Source: an uncultured Candidatus Actinomarina sp. (GTDB lineage: Bacteria; Actinomycetota; Acidimicrobiia; Actinomarinales; Actinomarinaceae). From it: a stretch of DNA of 64,000 bases. Position numbers and translations under genes: made by a program. Positions within the stretch are counted from its first letter, which is position 1, and each line of letters starts with the position of its first letter. Below, piece after piece: positions 1 to 7,889 of this stretch. The notes under the pieces are model-generated. The model worked only from the letters and a program-made list of their open reading frames with translations, made no database searches and was not told the DNA's origin. The stretch lies in the NCBI GenBank assembly GCA_902555985.1, contig CACDUI010000002.1, forward strand, positions 1 to 64,000. The letters are read 5' to 3'.

Positions 1-119
1 CCTCTGATGATGGAAAAAGAAGAACTGGAGAATTAGTTGAGTTCAATGAAACAAGTGTTATGTTTACTACTCCTGATAAGGAGTTAACAGAACAATATAT
101 ATCAGGCAGGTTCGGATGA
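1..119 (+). CDS. pstB: Phosphate ABC transporter ATP-binding protein PstB, C-terminal end only
   Basis: The reading frame that starts at base 3 runs without a stop to TGA at 117-119. It encodes a C-terminus with the order [11 protein letters not shown], then TTP, then QYISGRFG. This is the usual tail of PstB, the cytoplasmic ATPase of the high-affinity phosphate importer PstSCAB. Only the last 38 codons are in the window, so the Walker motifs cannot be seen. The stop overlaps the phoU start by 4 bases (ATGA), which supports a single pst-phoU-regulator operon entering from the left edge. Confidence 0.85.
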   Translation, partial: SDDGKRRTGELVEFNETSVMFTTPDKELTEQYISGRFG

Positions 120-757
120 GTTTACAAGAAAAGATCGAAAACCTTGAAACAGATCTACATTTAATGGGCAGGCTTGTTTTAGATGCTCTAGTAGATGGCG
201 TTAGGGCTTTAGAGGATAAAGACGTTAATAGAGCAATAGCAACAATAGAAAAAGATGATGAAATTGATGCGGCTTACCTTAAAATTGACCAAGACTGGGT
301 TGAGCTTATGGCCACAGAGCAACTTGTAGCAACAGACTTAAGACTTTCTACATCTATTTTGCAAGCAAGTTTACACTTAGAGCGCCTTGGTGATTTGGCT
401 GTTTATCTTGGAAATACAACACAAGAAATTTTTGATTCACCAGTACCAGAGACAGTACATGCAACTGTAGTAGAAATGGGGGATTTAGTAATTGATATGG
501 CTTCATCCGCAATGGAAAGTTTAAAAAATAGAGATAAAGACCTAGCTTTAGCAACAGCTGAAAAAGATAATCAAGTAAATAGACTTTATAACGCAATGCT
601 AGAAGAAGCACCAAAAATAGCTGGGAATGAAGATTTATTCAATGGATTATTTAGACTTGTCACTTGTATTCGTACATTAGAGAGAGGTGGCGATCACGCA
701 GTTGATATTTGTGAATTAACTCACTTCCTTGTGACTGGTAAATTTGAAGAATTTTAA
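116..757 (+). CDS. phoU: Phosphate-specific transport accessory protein PhoU
   Basis: The 213-residue protein has the normal PhoU length and consists of two repeated three-helix halves (roughly residues 1-105 and 110-213). The helices carry the acidic signature stretches that bind metal clusters, such as [12 protein letters not shown] in the first half and [12 protein letters not shown] in the second. PhoU is a cytoplasmic peripheral protein that links the Pst transporter to the phosphate two-component system and restrains phosphate uptake. It starts inside the pstB stop and its TAA overlaps the ATG of the next gene by one base, so pstB, phoU, the response regulator and the kinase are probably translationally coupled. 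Confidence 0.95.
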   Translation: MSLQEKIENLETDLHLMGRLVLDALVDGVRALEDKDVNRAIATIEKDDEIDAAYLKIDQDWVELMATEQLVATDLRLSTSILQASLHLERLGDLAVYLGNTTQEIFDSPVPETVHATVVEMGDLVIDMASSAMESLKNRDKDLALATAEKDNQVNRLYNAMLEEAPKIAGNEDLFNGLFRLVTCIRTLERGGDHAVDICELTHFLVTGKFEEF

Positions 758-1446
758 TGTCGGGTAAAATTTTATTAGTTGAAGATGAACACAGCATTGC
801 CGAACCCGTAATTTATAACTTAAAACAAGAAGGCTTTTCCGTTACACATGTTGATGAAGGACCTATTGCTTTAGAGATTTTTGGTGAAGAGTCTTTTGAT
901 TTAGTTATTTTAGATTTAATGCTTCCACAGATTTCGGGACTTGATATATGTAGGTCCATAAGAAAAAGTTCTGATGTACCAATAATTATGGTGACTGCAA
1001 AAGACAGTGAAGCTGATAGGGTAGCTGGATTAGAATTAGGCGCTGATGACTATGTTACGAAACCATTCTCAGTGCGTGAATTGATGAGTAGAGTGAGAGC
1101 GGTCCTAAGACGCACGACTTCTAAAACCTCAACAAAGGAAAAGTCAGTTAAAGCTGGCAATATTGAAATTAATTTATCGAAATACGAAGCAAAAGTTGAC
1201 AATAATAAGATCGATTTAACACCAAGAGAGTTTGAGCTGTTGTACGCGTTTTGCGAGAATCAAGGAAATTTAATGTCAAGAGAACAGATATTTGATGAAA
1301 TATGGGGATATTCGTTTATTGGAAATACAAAAACCCTTGATGTGCACATACAAAGAATTAGAGAGAAAATTGAAGTTGATCCAAAAAAACCTAAAAGATT
1401 AATAACTGTTAGGGGAGTTGGATATAAATTAGTAATTGATGAGTAA
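757..1446 (+). CDS. regX3: OmpR/PhoB-family phosphate response regulator (RegX3/PhoP-like)
   Basis: The 229-residue protein has an N-terminal receiver domain (about 4-115) with the acidic pair E9-D10, phospho-acceptor D53 in VILDLMLP, the T in MVTAKD and the K in VTKPF. A C-terminal winged-helix DNA-binding domain follows (about 130-227), with TPREFELLYAF and IREKIEVDP. It lies directly after phoU and before a histidine kinase, the order found around RegX3-SenX3 and PhoB-PhoR systems that induce phosphate-starvation genes. The symbol is by analogy with actinobacterial RegX3; phoB or phoP would be equally fair names. Confidence 0.88.
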   Translation: MSGKILLVEDEHSIAEPVIYNLKQEGFSVTHVDEGPIALEIFGEESFDLVILDLMLPQISGLDICRSIRKSSDVPIIMVTAKDSEADRVAGLELGADDYVTKPFSVRELMSRVRAVLRRTTSKTSTKEKSVKAGNIEINLSKYEAKVDNNKIDLTPREFELLYAFCENQGNLMSREQIFDEIWGYSFIGNTKTLDVHIQRIREKIEVDPKKPKRLITVRGVGYKLVIDE

Positions 1447-2119
1447 AGATAACCAAGACATAGATAAGCTAAAGCAAGAGTTCATTGCCAATGCTTCACA
1501 TGAACTAAAGACACCTGTAACTTCTATTCAATTAGCTGTTGAGACAGCTATTTCAGCATTAGAAAATTCTGAGATTGAAGATGCTAAAAGATTTATGAAT
1601 CAAATTCTACAAGATAGTCAAAGAATGACACTACTACTCTCAGACCTTTTGGACCTTTCACAACTTGAAGTCAATAATCCAGAGAAAGAACAAGTAAGTT
1701 TGAACTCAATCATTGATGCTGAAATTGGATTTTTATCTAATGAAAATAAAAATCGAGTAGTTTTTGAATCTGAAGACATTGAATTTTTGATTGATCCTAA
1801 TGACTTTTCTATGATAATTAGAAATCTATTAAGGAATGCTTGTAATTACTCAGAATTAGATAAGGAAATAAATATAAAGTTATTTAAAGATGAGTCAAAT
1901 GTTGTTTTGAGTGTTGTTGATAAAGGTAGAGGAATTGCAACTGCAGATCAAGAAAGAATTTTTGAGAGGTTTTACAGAGTAGATAAAGGCAGGTCTAGAT
2001 CACTTGGTGGTACAGGAATTGGTTTATCAATAGTAAAACATGCTGTAGAACGTAATGGTGGTGTCATTGAATTGATTAGCCAATTTGGAGAAGGTTCAGA
2101 GTTTAAAGTAATAATCTAA
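1439..2119 (+). CDS. Soluble phosphate-system histidine kinase (SenX3/PhoR-like) without a sensor domain
   Basis: The protein has about 226 residues and contains only a dimerisation/phospho-acceptor domain (H-box ASHELKTPV, His21) and a HATPase domain. The HATPase domain shows an N-box NLLRNACNY, G1 DKGRGIA, F-box ERFYRVD and G2 GGTGIGLSIV. No membrane segment, PAS or HAMP region precedes the H-box, whereas SenX3 and PhoR normally have two membrane helices and a PAS domain. ATG at 1439 is preferred over the TTG at 1436. It overlaps the end of the response regulator gene by 8 bases, and no in-frame upstream extension could hold a sensor. It presumably phosphorylates the regulator encoded just upstream, with its input coming through PhoU/Pst. 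Confidence 0.85.
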   Translation: MSKDNQDIDKLKQEFIANASHELKTPVTSIQLAVETAISALENSEIEDAKRFMNQILQDSQRMTLLLSDLLDLSQLEVNNPEKEQVSLNSIIDAEIGFLSNENKNRVVFESEDIEFLIDPNDFSMIIRNLLRNACNYSELDKEINIKLFKDESNVVLSVVDKGRGIATADQERIFERFYRVDKGRSRSLGGTGIGLSIVKHAVERNGGVIELISQFGEGSEFKVII

Positions 2120-2134
2120 AATATTTTAAAAATT

Positions 2135-3151
2135 TTAACTTACGTCCCAAGTTCCTAAAGAACGTATAAGCTTATCTAATTCACCTTCACCTTTTTGTTC
2201 TTTAGCCATATCAATTTGACCATGAACTTCTTCGGTAAAGGTATCTCTCTGGACTTTTCTAAACACACCTAGAGGAGTTGGACCATATGGACCATGAGAA
2301 AGTCTAGACAAAGAGAAAGCTATTGATGGGTTCTCTTCATGAATGTTATGAACATAGATTTCAGATTCATCGACATCTTTAGTATCAACAATTTGTGCAA
2401 TACCATTTCTGATAACTACAGCTTTATGACCATCTTCTCCAAAAACTGTTTTCTCACCATGCACTAAATTAATTCTATTTGCTACTTTTGTCTCTTTATT
2501 AGTCAACTGTTCAAAGGCTTTATCATTGAAGACATTACAGTTTTGATAAATCTCTACAAAAGCAGAACCTTTATGGTTTTTTGCTTCTTCTAAAATTCCT
2601 GCAGTAAGATCTCTATCCATATCAATAGACCTTGCAACAAAAGATGCTTCTGCACCTATTGCAAGACTCATTGGATTAAGTGGCATCTCTACTGAACCAA
2701 ATGGAGATGACTTAGTCTTCTTGCCCTCCTCGCTAGTAGGTGAGTACTGACCTTTAGTGAGTCCATAAATCTGATTATTAAACATAAGAATTTTTATATT
2801 TACATTTTTACGAAGAGCATGAATTAAATGGTTTCCTCCAATAGATAGGGAGTCACCATCACCAGAGACAACCCAAACAGATAAATCTGGATTTGATACT
2901 GATACGCCAGTAGCAACTGCAGGTGCTCTACCATGAATTGAGTGAACACCGTATGTATTCATGTAATAAGGGAACCTTGCTGCGCAACCAATTCCAGAAA
3001 CAAAAACTATTTTCTCTTTGGAAATACCCATCTCAGCCATGAAGTTCTGAACTGACGCAAGGATAGTGTAGTCACCACAACCAGGACACCACTTGACTTC
3101 TTGGTCACTTTGCATGTCCGTTCTTTTATAGGTAACTGGTACTTTACTCAT
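2135..3151 (-). CDS. korB: 2-oxoacid:ferredoxin oxidoreductase, beta subunit (KorB)
   Basis: The 338-residue thiamine-diphosphate subunit has the Fe-S/TPP motif WCPGCGDY near residue 22, a third Cys in GIGCAARFPYY, the TPP/Mg site GDGDSLSIGGNH, NNQIYGLTKGQ, and a fourth candidate cluster Cys in QNCNVFND. The KorAB complex oxidises 2-oxoglutarate (or another 2-oxoacid) plus CoA to the acyl-CoA and reduces ferredoxin in the cytoplasm. Its start overlaps the korA stop by 8 bases, so the two subunits are coupled. The gene converges on the histidine kinase gene with a 15-base gap. Substrate choice between 2-oxoglutarate and pyruvate cannot be fixed by eye; the length and two-subunit layout favour the Kor type of Mycobacterium. 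Confidence 0.9.
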   Translation of the reverse strand: MSKVPVTYKRTDMQSDQEVKWCPGCGDYTILASVQNFMAEMGISKEKIVFVSGIGCAARFPYYMNTYGVHSIHGRAPAVATGVSVSNPDLSVWVVSGDGDSLSIGGNHLIHALRKNVNIKILMFNNQIYGLTKGQYSPTSEEGKKTKSSPFGSVEMPLNPMSLAIGAEASFVARSIDMDRDLTAGILEEAKNHKGSAFVEIYQNCNVFNDKAFEQLTNKETKVANRINLVHGEKTVFGEDGHKAVVIRNGIAQIVDTKDVDESEIYVHNIHEENPSIAFSLSRLSHGPYGPTPLGVFRKVQRDTFTEEVHGQIDMAKEQKGEGELDKLIRSLGTWDVS

Positions 3152-4994
3152 TTATAATTTCCTCAATTTTATCAGTAAGCTCCTGAGCTGTAAAAGTCTC
3201 ACCAGAAACTTTATTAATTCCTCGTGCATCAACTAAAAAAGCCTCTCTTACTAATTTAAGCAGTTGACCAGTATTTAACTCAGGAACGATTACTTGCTTA
3301 AATTTTGATATGACTTCAAGTGTGTTGTCTGGGAAAGGATTAAGGTGAACAAAATGCGCACTTGCAACTTTGACACCCTTTTCATTGAGCCTATTGACTG
3401 CTTGTGTAATTCCTCCATAAGTTGAACCCCAACCAAGTACTAACGTATCAGCTGATTCATCACCATGAATTTCTAACTTATCAATATCATTTGCTATGTT
3501 AGAGATTTTCCATGCTCTCATATCTGTCATGTATTGGTGGTTTGCCGCATCATAAGAAACATTTCCTGTTCCCTCTTCTTTCTCAAGTCCACCAACTCTG
3601 TATTCAAGACCTGGAGTGCCCGGTAGTGCCCATGGTCTTGCAAACGTATCAACATTTCTTAAGAATGGTAAAAACCCATCCTCTGTGTTGAGTTTTGTAA
3701 TGATATTTGTTTCTAAATTATTTAGTTCTTTAATATTTGGAAGGTTCCATGGCTCAGAACCGGTTGCTACATAGTTGTCTGATAATAAAATTACCGGTGT
3801 CATATATTTTAAGGCAATTCTTGCAGCTTCATAAGCAGCATAAAAGGCATGTGAAGGCGATTTGGCAGCTACAACAGGCAAAGGAGATTCCCCATGTCTT
3901 CCATATAATGCAAACATAAGATCTGATTGTTCAGGCTTAGTTGGAAGTCCAGTAGATGGCCCACCTCTTTGGACATTTACAATGACTAATGGCAGCTCAG
4001 CAGATAACGCCAGTGAAATTGTTTCACTTTTGAGTGCTAATCCTGGACCACTCGTACCAGTAACGGCAAGCTTTCCTGTAAATGAAGCACCAACAGAGGC
4101 AGCAGCAGCTGCGATTTCATCTTCTGCTTGAAAAGTAATGACATTAAAGTTTTTATGTTTTGAGAGTTCATGCAAGATATCTGATGCTGGTGTAATGGGA
4201 TAACTACCATAAAATAAATCGAGATCGGCTTTCTTAGCAGCAGCAATTAATCCCCAGCTCAAACCAATATTTCCATTGATGTTTGTGTACTCACCTGGTG
4301 GGAGAGAGGCTTTCTCAACAACATATGTATGATGAAATGCCTCAACAGTTATGCCAAAGTTATAACCAGTTTTTAAAGCTTTGATGTTTGCTTTTGCGAT
4401 ATCTGGAAGTTTACTAAATTTATCATTTATCCAATTTTCCGTATCTTCTAGAGGTCTGTTAAATGTCCATGATATCAAGCCAAGAGCAATCATGTTTTTT
4501 GATCTTAAAACTGCTCTACCAGGTAAATCAAACTCCTCCAAAGCTTCTTTTGTTAGCTTTTCCATTGGTACTCCAAATACTCTATATCCATCTAGTTCAC
4601 CAGATTCTCTTGGATCTACTTTGTAACCTGCTTTTGTAATATTTTTTTCTTCAAATGCATCTTCATTTAAAATTAACATTCCGTTTGGAGCTAGATCGTG
4701 CAGGTGAGCTTTTAGAGCAGCTGGGTTCATAGCGACCAAAACATCTGGATTATCACCAGGAGTTAAGATATCAAAATCTGCAATCTGTACTTGAAATGAG
4801 GATACTCCTGCAATTGTACCTTGAGGTGCTCTAATTTCAGCAGGGAAAGCAGGTAATGTAGCAAGGTCGTTTCCAAATATTGCTGATGTATCTGTGAATC
4901 GTGTACCAACAAGTTGCATACCATCACCAGAGTCACCAGCAAATCTAATAGTTATTGCCGGAATAGACTCAACAGTTTTATTTTCCATTTCCAT
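3144..4994 (-). CDS. korA: 2-oxoacid:ferredoxin oxidoreductase, fused gamma-alpha subunit (KorA)
   Basis: The 616-residue protein begins with a gamma-type domain (about 15-200; GDSGDGMQLVG, FPAEIRAPQGT, NPDVLVAMNP). The alpha pyrimidine-binding domain follows, with YGSYPITPASD near residue 265, TSGPGLALKSE and QRGGPSTGLPTKPEQSD, and then a C-terminal domain II. The gamma-alpha fusion is typical of the oxygen-tolerant KorAB of actinobacteria. AGGGA lies 8 bases before the ATG at 4994; a second ATG two codons in is possible. Upstream on the same strand, 17 bases away, lies a small Cys-rich gene and then sodX, suggesting one operon. Confidence 0.92.
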   Translation of the reverse strand: MEMENKTVESIPAITIRFAGDSGDGMQLVGTRFTDTSAIFGNDLATLPAFPAEIRAPQGTIAGVSSFQVQIADFDILTPGDNPDVLVAMNPAALKAHLHDLAPNGMLILNEDAFEEKNITKAGYKVDPRESGELDGYRVFGVPMEKLTKEALEEFDLPGRAVLRSKNMIALGLISWTFNRPLEDTENWINDKFSKLPDIAKANIKALKTGYNFGITVEAFHHTYVVEKASLPPGEYTNINGNIGLSWGLIAAAKKADLDLFYGSYPITPASDILHELSKHKNFNVITFQAEDEIAAAAASVGASFTGKLAVTGTSGPGLALKSETISLALSAELPLVIVNVQRGGPSTGLPTKPEQSDLMFALYGRHGESPLPVVAAKSPSHAFYAAYEAARIALKYMTPVILLSDNYVATGSEPWNLPNIKELNNLETNIITKLNTEDGFLPFLRNVDTFARPWALPGTPGLEYRVGGLEKEEGTGNVSYDAANHQYMTDMRAWKISNIANDIDKLEIHGDESADTLVLGWGSTYGGITQAVNRLNEKGVKVASAHFVHLNPFPDNTLEVISKFKQVIVPELNTGQLLKLVREAFLVDARGINKVSGETFTAQELTDKIEEIINE

Positions 4995-5011
4995 AAATAT
5001 TCCCTATAAAT

Positions 5012-5203
5012 TTATTGTAATCTTTGCGGGGATAATGCAATTTCATTTTGCTGAGTTCCTGAGCAAAATTCGGCGCTTTCACCAGAACAACACTCTGCTT
5101 GATTTAATCCAAACATTGCACATCCACTACTTATACATGCAGCGTGGCCATGAATATAGGCCATCTCATTTTTACACCAACTACAATACAGAGCATTACT
5201 CAT
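5012..5203 (-). CDS. Small Cys-rich protein of unknown function
   Basis: This 63-residue protein has seven cysteines arranged as C7-x2-C10, C23-x4-C28, C38-C39 and C47, with His18 and His20 in YIHGHAAC. The spacing suggests a zinc ribbon or a metal/Fe-S site in the first half; the last 15 residues carry no Cys. I do not recognise a named family. The start overlaps the end of sodX by 8 bases and the stop lies 17 bases before korA on the same strand, which supports a real, co-transcribed gene. Its setting between a nickel-SOD maturation peptidase and a ferredoxin-dependent oxidoreductase suggests a metal or redox role, but that is inference. Confidence 0.7.
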   Translation of the reverse strand: MSNALYCSWCKNEMAYIHGHAACISSGCAMFGLNQAECCSGESAEFCSGTQQNEIALSPQRLQ

Positions 5204-5696
5204 ATGATTTAAACCTTTGATAAGGCCAGTATCTATATTTTATTTTCAAACAATCTTTTGTCGAAACTGGACCCAATGTTCTTGAGTCACTTGATGAAAG
5301 CCTTCTTTGATCACCAAGAACAAATACTTCATCTTCACCAAGTGATTGTTGAATAAAATCATCAGTGACTGTTTTAGCCCAGATGTCATCTATCTCAGAA
5401 TTATTTATAAGAACTTTACCATTTTCAGAACTCACGGTTTCACCAGGTAAGCCAATTACTCTTTTTACAACATCTATATTTTTTTCATTATTTTTAAAAA
5501 TAACAATATCACCACGACTTAATATATCTTTATTTTTAATGGCAACTACATAGTCCTCTGGGAGTAATGCGGGACTCATACTCTCTTCTTTGATTTCATA
5601 GGTTATTATATTTTTATTGTCACTTTTAAAAAATACATATAAGGCGACAAAAAATAAGGTTTTAAAATTTATTAATCTTCCAGCTGTTTTAAACAT
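5196..5696 (-). CDS. sodX: Nickel superoxide dismutase maturation peptidase SodX (S26 signal-peptidase family)
   Basis: The 166-residue protein has one N-terminal membrane segment (about residues 9-24) and an S26 peptidase domain. The catalytic Ser is in EESMSPALL, the general-base Lys in VKRVIGLPGE, and box E reads VLGDQRRLSSSDSRTLGP. Family knowledge: an S26-type peptidase encoded beside sodN removes the SodN leader so that the nickel-binding His1 is exposed. The gene sits divergently from sodN with only 40 bases between the starts, which supports this role rather than general secretion. It probably heads an operon with the Cys-rich gene and korAB. No Shine-Dalgarno sequence is evident. Confidence 0.87.
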   Translation of the reverse strand: MFKTAGRLINFKTLFFVALYVFFKSDNKNIITYEIKEESMSPALLPEDYVVAIKNKDILSRGDIVIFKNNEKNIDVVKRVIGLPGETVSSENGKVLINNSEIDDIWAKTVTDDFIQQSLGEDEVFVLGDQRRLSSSDSRTLGPVSTKDCLKIKYRYWPYQRFKSYE

Positions 5697-5710
5697 AAGG
5701 TTCTTATCAA

Positions 5711-5718
5711 ATTATAAT
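5711..5718. promoter_or_regulatory. Overlapping divergent -10 boxes between sodX and sodN
   Basis: In the 40-base gap, TATAAT reads on the + strand at 5713-5718 (towards sodN) and on the - strand at 5716-5711 (towards sodX). If both are used, the two promoters overlap and polymerase could occupy only one at a time. No convincing -35 element or Nur-type operator was seen. Confidence 0.4.
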
Positions 5719-5736
5719 ATATAAAAAAGGAGATTA

Positions 5737-6123
5737 ATGAATTTATTTAAACCGAAAAATATAGCTTATGCACATTGTGATCTACCTTGTGGAGTTTACG
5801 ATCCAGCACAAGCAAGAATTAATGCTGAATCAGTTGTTAATGCATCTAAAAAGTATCAAGAATCTGATGATGCAGCATTTAAACAAAGATGTATCACAAT
5901 AAAAGAAGATATGGCAGAAGAAGTCAAAAAAGACCTTTGGGTACTTTGGACAGACTATTTCAAGCCAGAACATCTAGAGAAATTTCCAAATGTTCACGAT
6001 CTTTTCTGGAATGCAACTAAAAAAGCTGGTGAGGCTAAAAAAACAGAAGATCCTGCAGTTGGTGAGGAACTTTTAGGTTTGATTAATGAAATAGATGAGG
6101 TATTTCAAGCTACAAAAAGTTAA
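5737..6123 (+). CDS. sodN: Nickel superoxide dismutase, precursor form
   Basis: The 128-residue protein starts with a 12-residue leader, followed by the nickel hook HCDLPCGVYDP (His13, Cys14, Cys18 and Tyr21 of the precursor; His1, Cys2, Cys6 and Tyr9 after cleavage). The rest is the four-helix bundle that forms the hexamer. It converts superoxide to hydrogen peroxide and oxygen in the cytoplasm. The start is fixed by AAGGAG at 5727-5732, four bases before the ATG. The SodX peptidase is encoded divergently. The stop overlaps the metG stop on the other strand by 4 bases (TTAA). NiSOD replaces Fe/Mn enzymes in many iron-poor marine bacteria. Confidence 0.95.
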   Translation: MNLFKPKNIAYAHCDLPCGVYDPAQARINAESVVNASKKYQESDDAAFKQRCITIKEDMAEEVKKDLWVLWTDYFKPEHLEKFPNVHDLFWNATKKAGEAKKTEDPAVGEELLGLINEIDEVFQATKS

Positions 6124-7736
6124 TCAAATTTTTTGAAAAGGTGTCCTATATTTTCTAAAGGGGCACCTTTTTTAATTTCATTTATACCCCAAGTGTTAAG
6201 ATCTTCTTTTTGAATAGCATCACTTACTATTTTCGAAGTTGTAGGCATAAAAGGTGTAAACATAGTTGCACAAGCATCAATAGAAGTTATTGCACAATGC
6301 AGTATTCCACTAGCTCTTTTTTTATCTTCTTTTATTACTTTCCATGGTTCTGTTTCATTTAAATAAGCATTAATAGTATTTACATAGGCCATTACATTTT
6401 GAAGTGAAGATTTAAGTTCTACTTTTTCAATCATTTCTCCTGTTTTTATAAAACAGTTTCTTGCACCTTCAAGTAGCTCTTCATCAATTTTTTCATATTC
6501 AAAACTTGTATCTATATCATCAAAGTTATTTATGTACTGTGAAAAAACTCGTTGAACGAGGTTCCCCCATGCTGCTACAAGTTCTTCATTATTTCTTCTT
6601 ATCATTTCATCCTCAGAAATCTCTGAATCATTTTGTTCTGGGAGAATACTTGCAAGAGAGTACCTTAATGAATCAGGATTCCACTCATCTAGGTAATCAT
6701 TTAAAGTTTTTCCTATACCTCTACTAGCAGATGCTTTTTCACCTTTGATTAATATGTATTGGTTTGCTGGAACATTAGTTGGTAAATTTAAATCTCCATA
6801 TGCCAGAAGCATTGCTGGCCAGATTATTGCGTGAAAAGGTACGTTATCTTTACCGACAAAATAGTAAGACTCTGAATTTTCATCTAGCCAGAAATCTTTC
6901 CAAGCTTCAGGGGTCCCATTGTTAATTGCCCACTCTTTTGAAGCAGACAGATAACCAATTACAGCCTCAAACCAAACATAAATCTTTTTTCCATCCCCAA
7001 GTTCATTATCTGGTATCTCTATACCCCAATCGAGATCTCTAGTTATTGCTCTATCCTGCAATCCTTCGTCTACAAAAGATTTTGAAAAGTTAATAACATG
7101 TGGCCTCCAGTCTTTTTTGGTATTCAACCAATTGGAAAGTTTTTCGTTCAAGGCACTCAGCTTTAAAAAATAATGTTCTGTTTCCTTAAACTCTGCTGGA
7201 TTTCCACTTATTTTACTTTTTGGATTGATTAGTTCTTCTGGATCTAAGGTTATTCCACAACTATCACATTGGTCACCTCTAGCTTCAAGGTAATTACATT
7301 TTGGACATTCTCCTTCAACATATCTATCGGGTAGAAACTTATTTTCTTTTGGATCAAATGCTTGAATACTTTTGTTCTTTTCAATAAATCCATTATCTTT
7401 TATTTTTAGAAACATTTCCTGAGTGACCTCTTTATGATTATCAGTCATAGTGGTTGTGTAATTATCCCATTGAATATTTAGTTTCTCCCAATAGCTAAGA
7501 AATTCAGTATGGTAACGATTTACTATTTCAATAGGTTCGACACCTTCATCATCAGCCCTCACCGTTATAGGTGTTCCATGGACATCACTACCAGACACCA
7601 TGATTACATTATTGCCAATCATTCTGTTATATCTCGCGAAAATATCTGCAGGTAAATATGCTCCACCAATATGTCCTAGATGTCTTGAGCCACTGGCATA
7701 TGGCCAAGCTACAGAAACTAAAATATTTTTTGGCAT
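6120..7736 (-). CDS. metG: Methionyl-tRNA synthetase
   Basis: The 538-residue class I synthetase charges tRNA-Met. The HIGH-type motif is seen as RHLGHIGG near residue 19, with VSGSDVHGTP after it. A zinc knuckle is at about 145-161 (CPKCNYLEARGDQCDSCG). The KMSKS-equivalent loop reads EKASASRGIG near residue 335, so the second and fourth residues differ from the consensus. An anticodon-binding helical domain follows; there is no C-terminal tRNA-binding extension. TATTCT lies six bases before the ATG with no Shine-Dalgarno sequence, suggesting a leaderless transcript. The gene ends within 4 bases of overlap with sodN. Confidence 0.93.
   Translation of the reverse strand: MPKNILVSVAWPYASGSRHLGHIGGAYLPADIFARYNRMIGNNVIMVSGSDVHGTPITVRADDEGVEPIEIVNRYHTEFLSYWEKLNIQWDNYTTTMTDNHKEVTQEMFLKIKDNGFIEKNKSIQAFDPKENKFLPDRYVEGECPKCNYLEARGDQCDSCGITLDPEELINPKSKISGNPAEFKETEHYFLKLSALNEKLSNWLNTKKDWRPHVINFSKSFVDEGLQDRAITRDLDWGIEIPDNELGDGKKIYVWFEAVIGYLSASKEWAINNGTPEAWKDFWLDENSESYYFVGKDNVPFHAIIWPAMLLAYGDLNLPTNVPANQYILIKGEKASASRGIGKTLNDYLDEWNPDSLRYSLASILPEQNDSEISEDEMIRRNNEELVAAWGNLVQRVFSQYINNFDDIDTSFEYEKIDEELLEGARNCFIKTGEMIEKVELKSSLQNVMAYVNTINAYLNETEPWKVIKEDKKRASGILHCAITSIDACATMFTPFMPTTSKIVSDAIQKEDLNTWGINEIKKGAPLENIGHLFKKFD
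6136..6173 (+). terminator. Probable sodN terminator lying inside the 3' end of metG
   Basis: An 11-bp stem with one G-U pair (6136-6146 with 6161-6171) and a 14-base loop ends in a run of T at 6168-6173 on the + strand. It lies 13 bases past the sodN stop but within the opposing metG coding sequence, so the DNA serves both purposes. Confidence 0.55.
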
Positions 7737-7742
7737 GCATTA

Positions 7743-7748
7743 AGAATA
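7743..7748 (-). promoter_or_regulatory. Leaderless-type -10 hexamer for metG
   Basis: TATTCT is followed by exactly six bases (7742-7737) and then the metG ATG. There is no Shine-Dalgarno sequence, so the predicted transcript starts at the start codon. Confidence 0.5.
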
Positions 7749-7889
7749 GCGATATTTAGATTCATAAATTTAAAAAAAGCTTCAATTTAAGAAACATAGA
7801 AGAAACATTTCAGTAATAATCATTTAACTTTTCATTTAACAATTAACTAATTGGTCCTAGTAAATTTAAGTTTTAATAGAAGGAGAAAT

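Noticed and set aside
2117-2128. TAAAATATTTTA palindrome between the kinase and korB genes
   Set aside because: It is a pure AT palindrome in AT-rich DNA without a GC stem; too weak to call a terminator or operator.
4894-5220. 108-residue plus-strand frame across the korA start and the Cys-rich gene
   Set aside because: It runs antisense to three better-supported minus-strand features and has no recognisable motif or ribosome site.
7737-7889. Possible glutamine (glnA-type) riboswitch upstream of amtB
   Set aside because: The gap was read for the conserved core of that RNA class and none was seen; only a Shine-Dalgarno sequence and AT-rich sequence are present.
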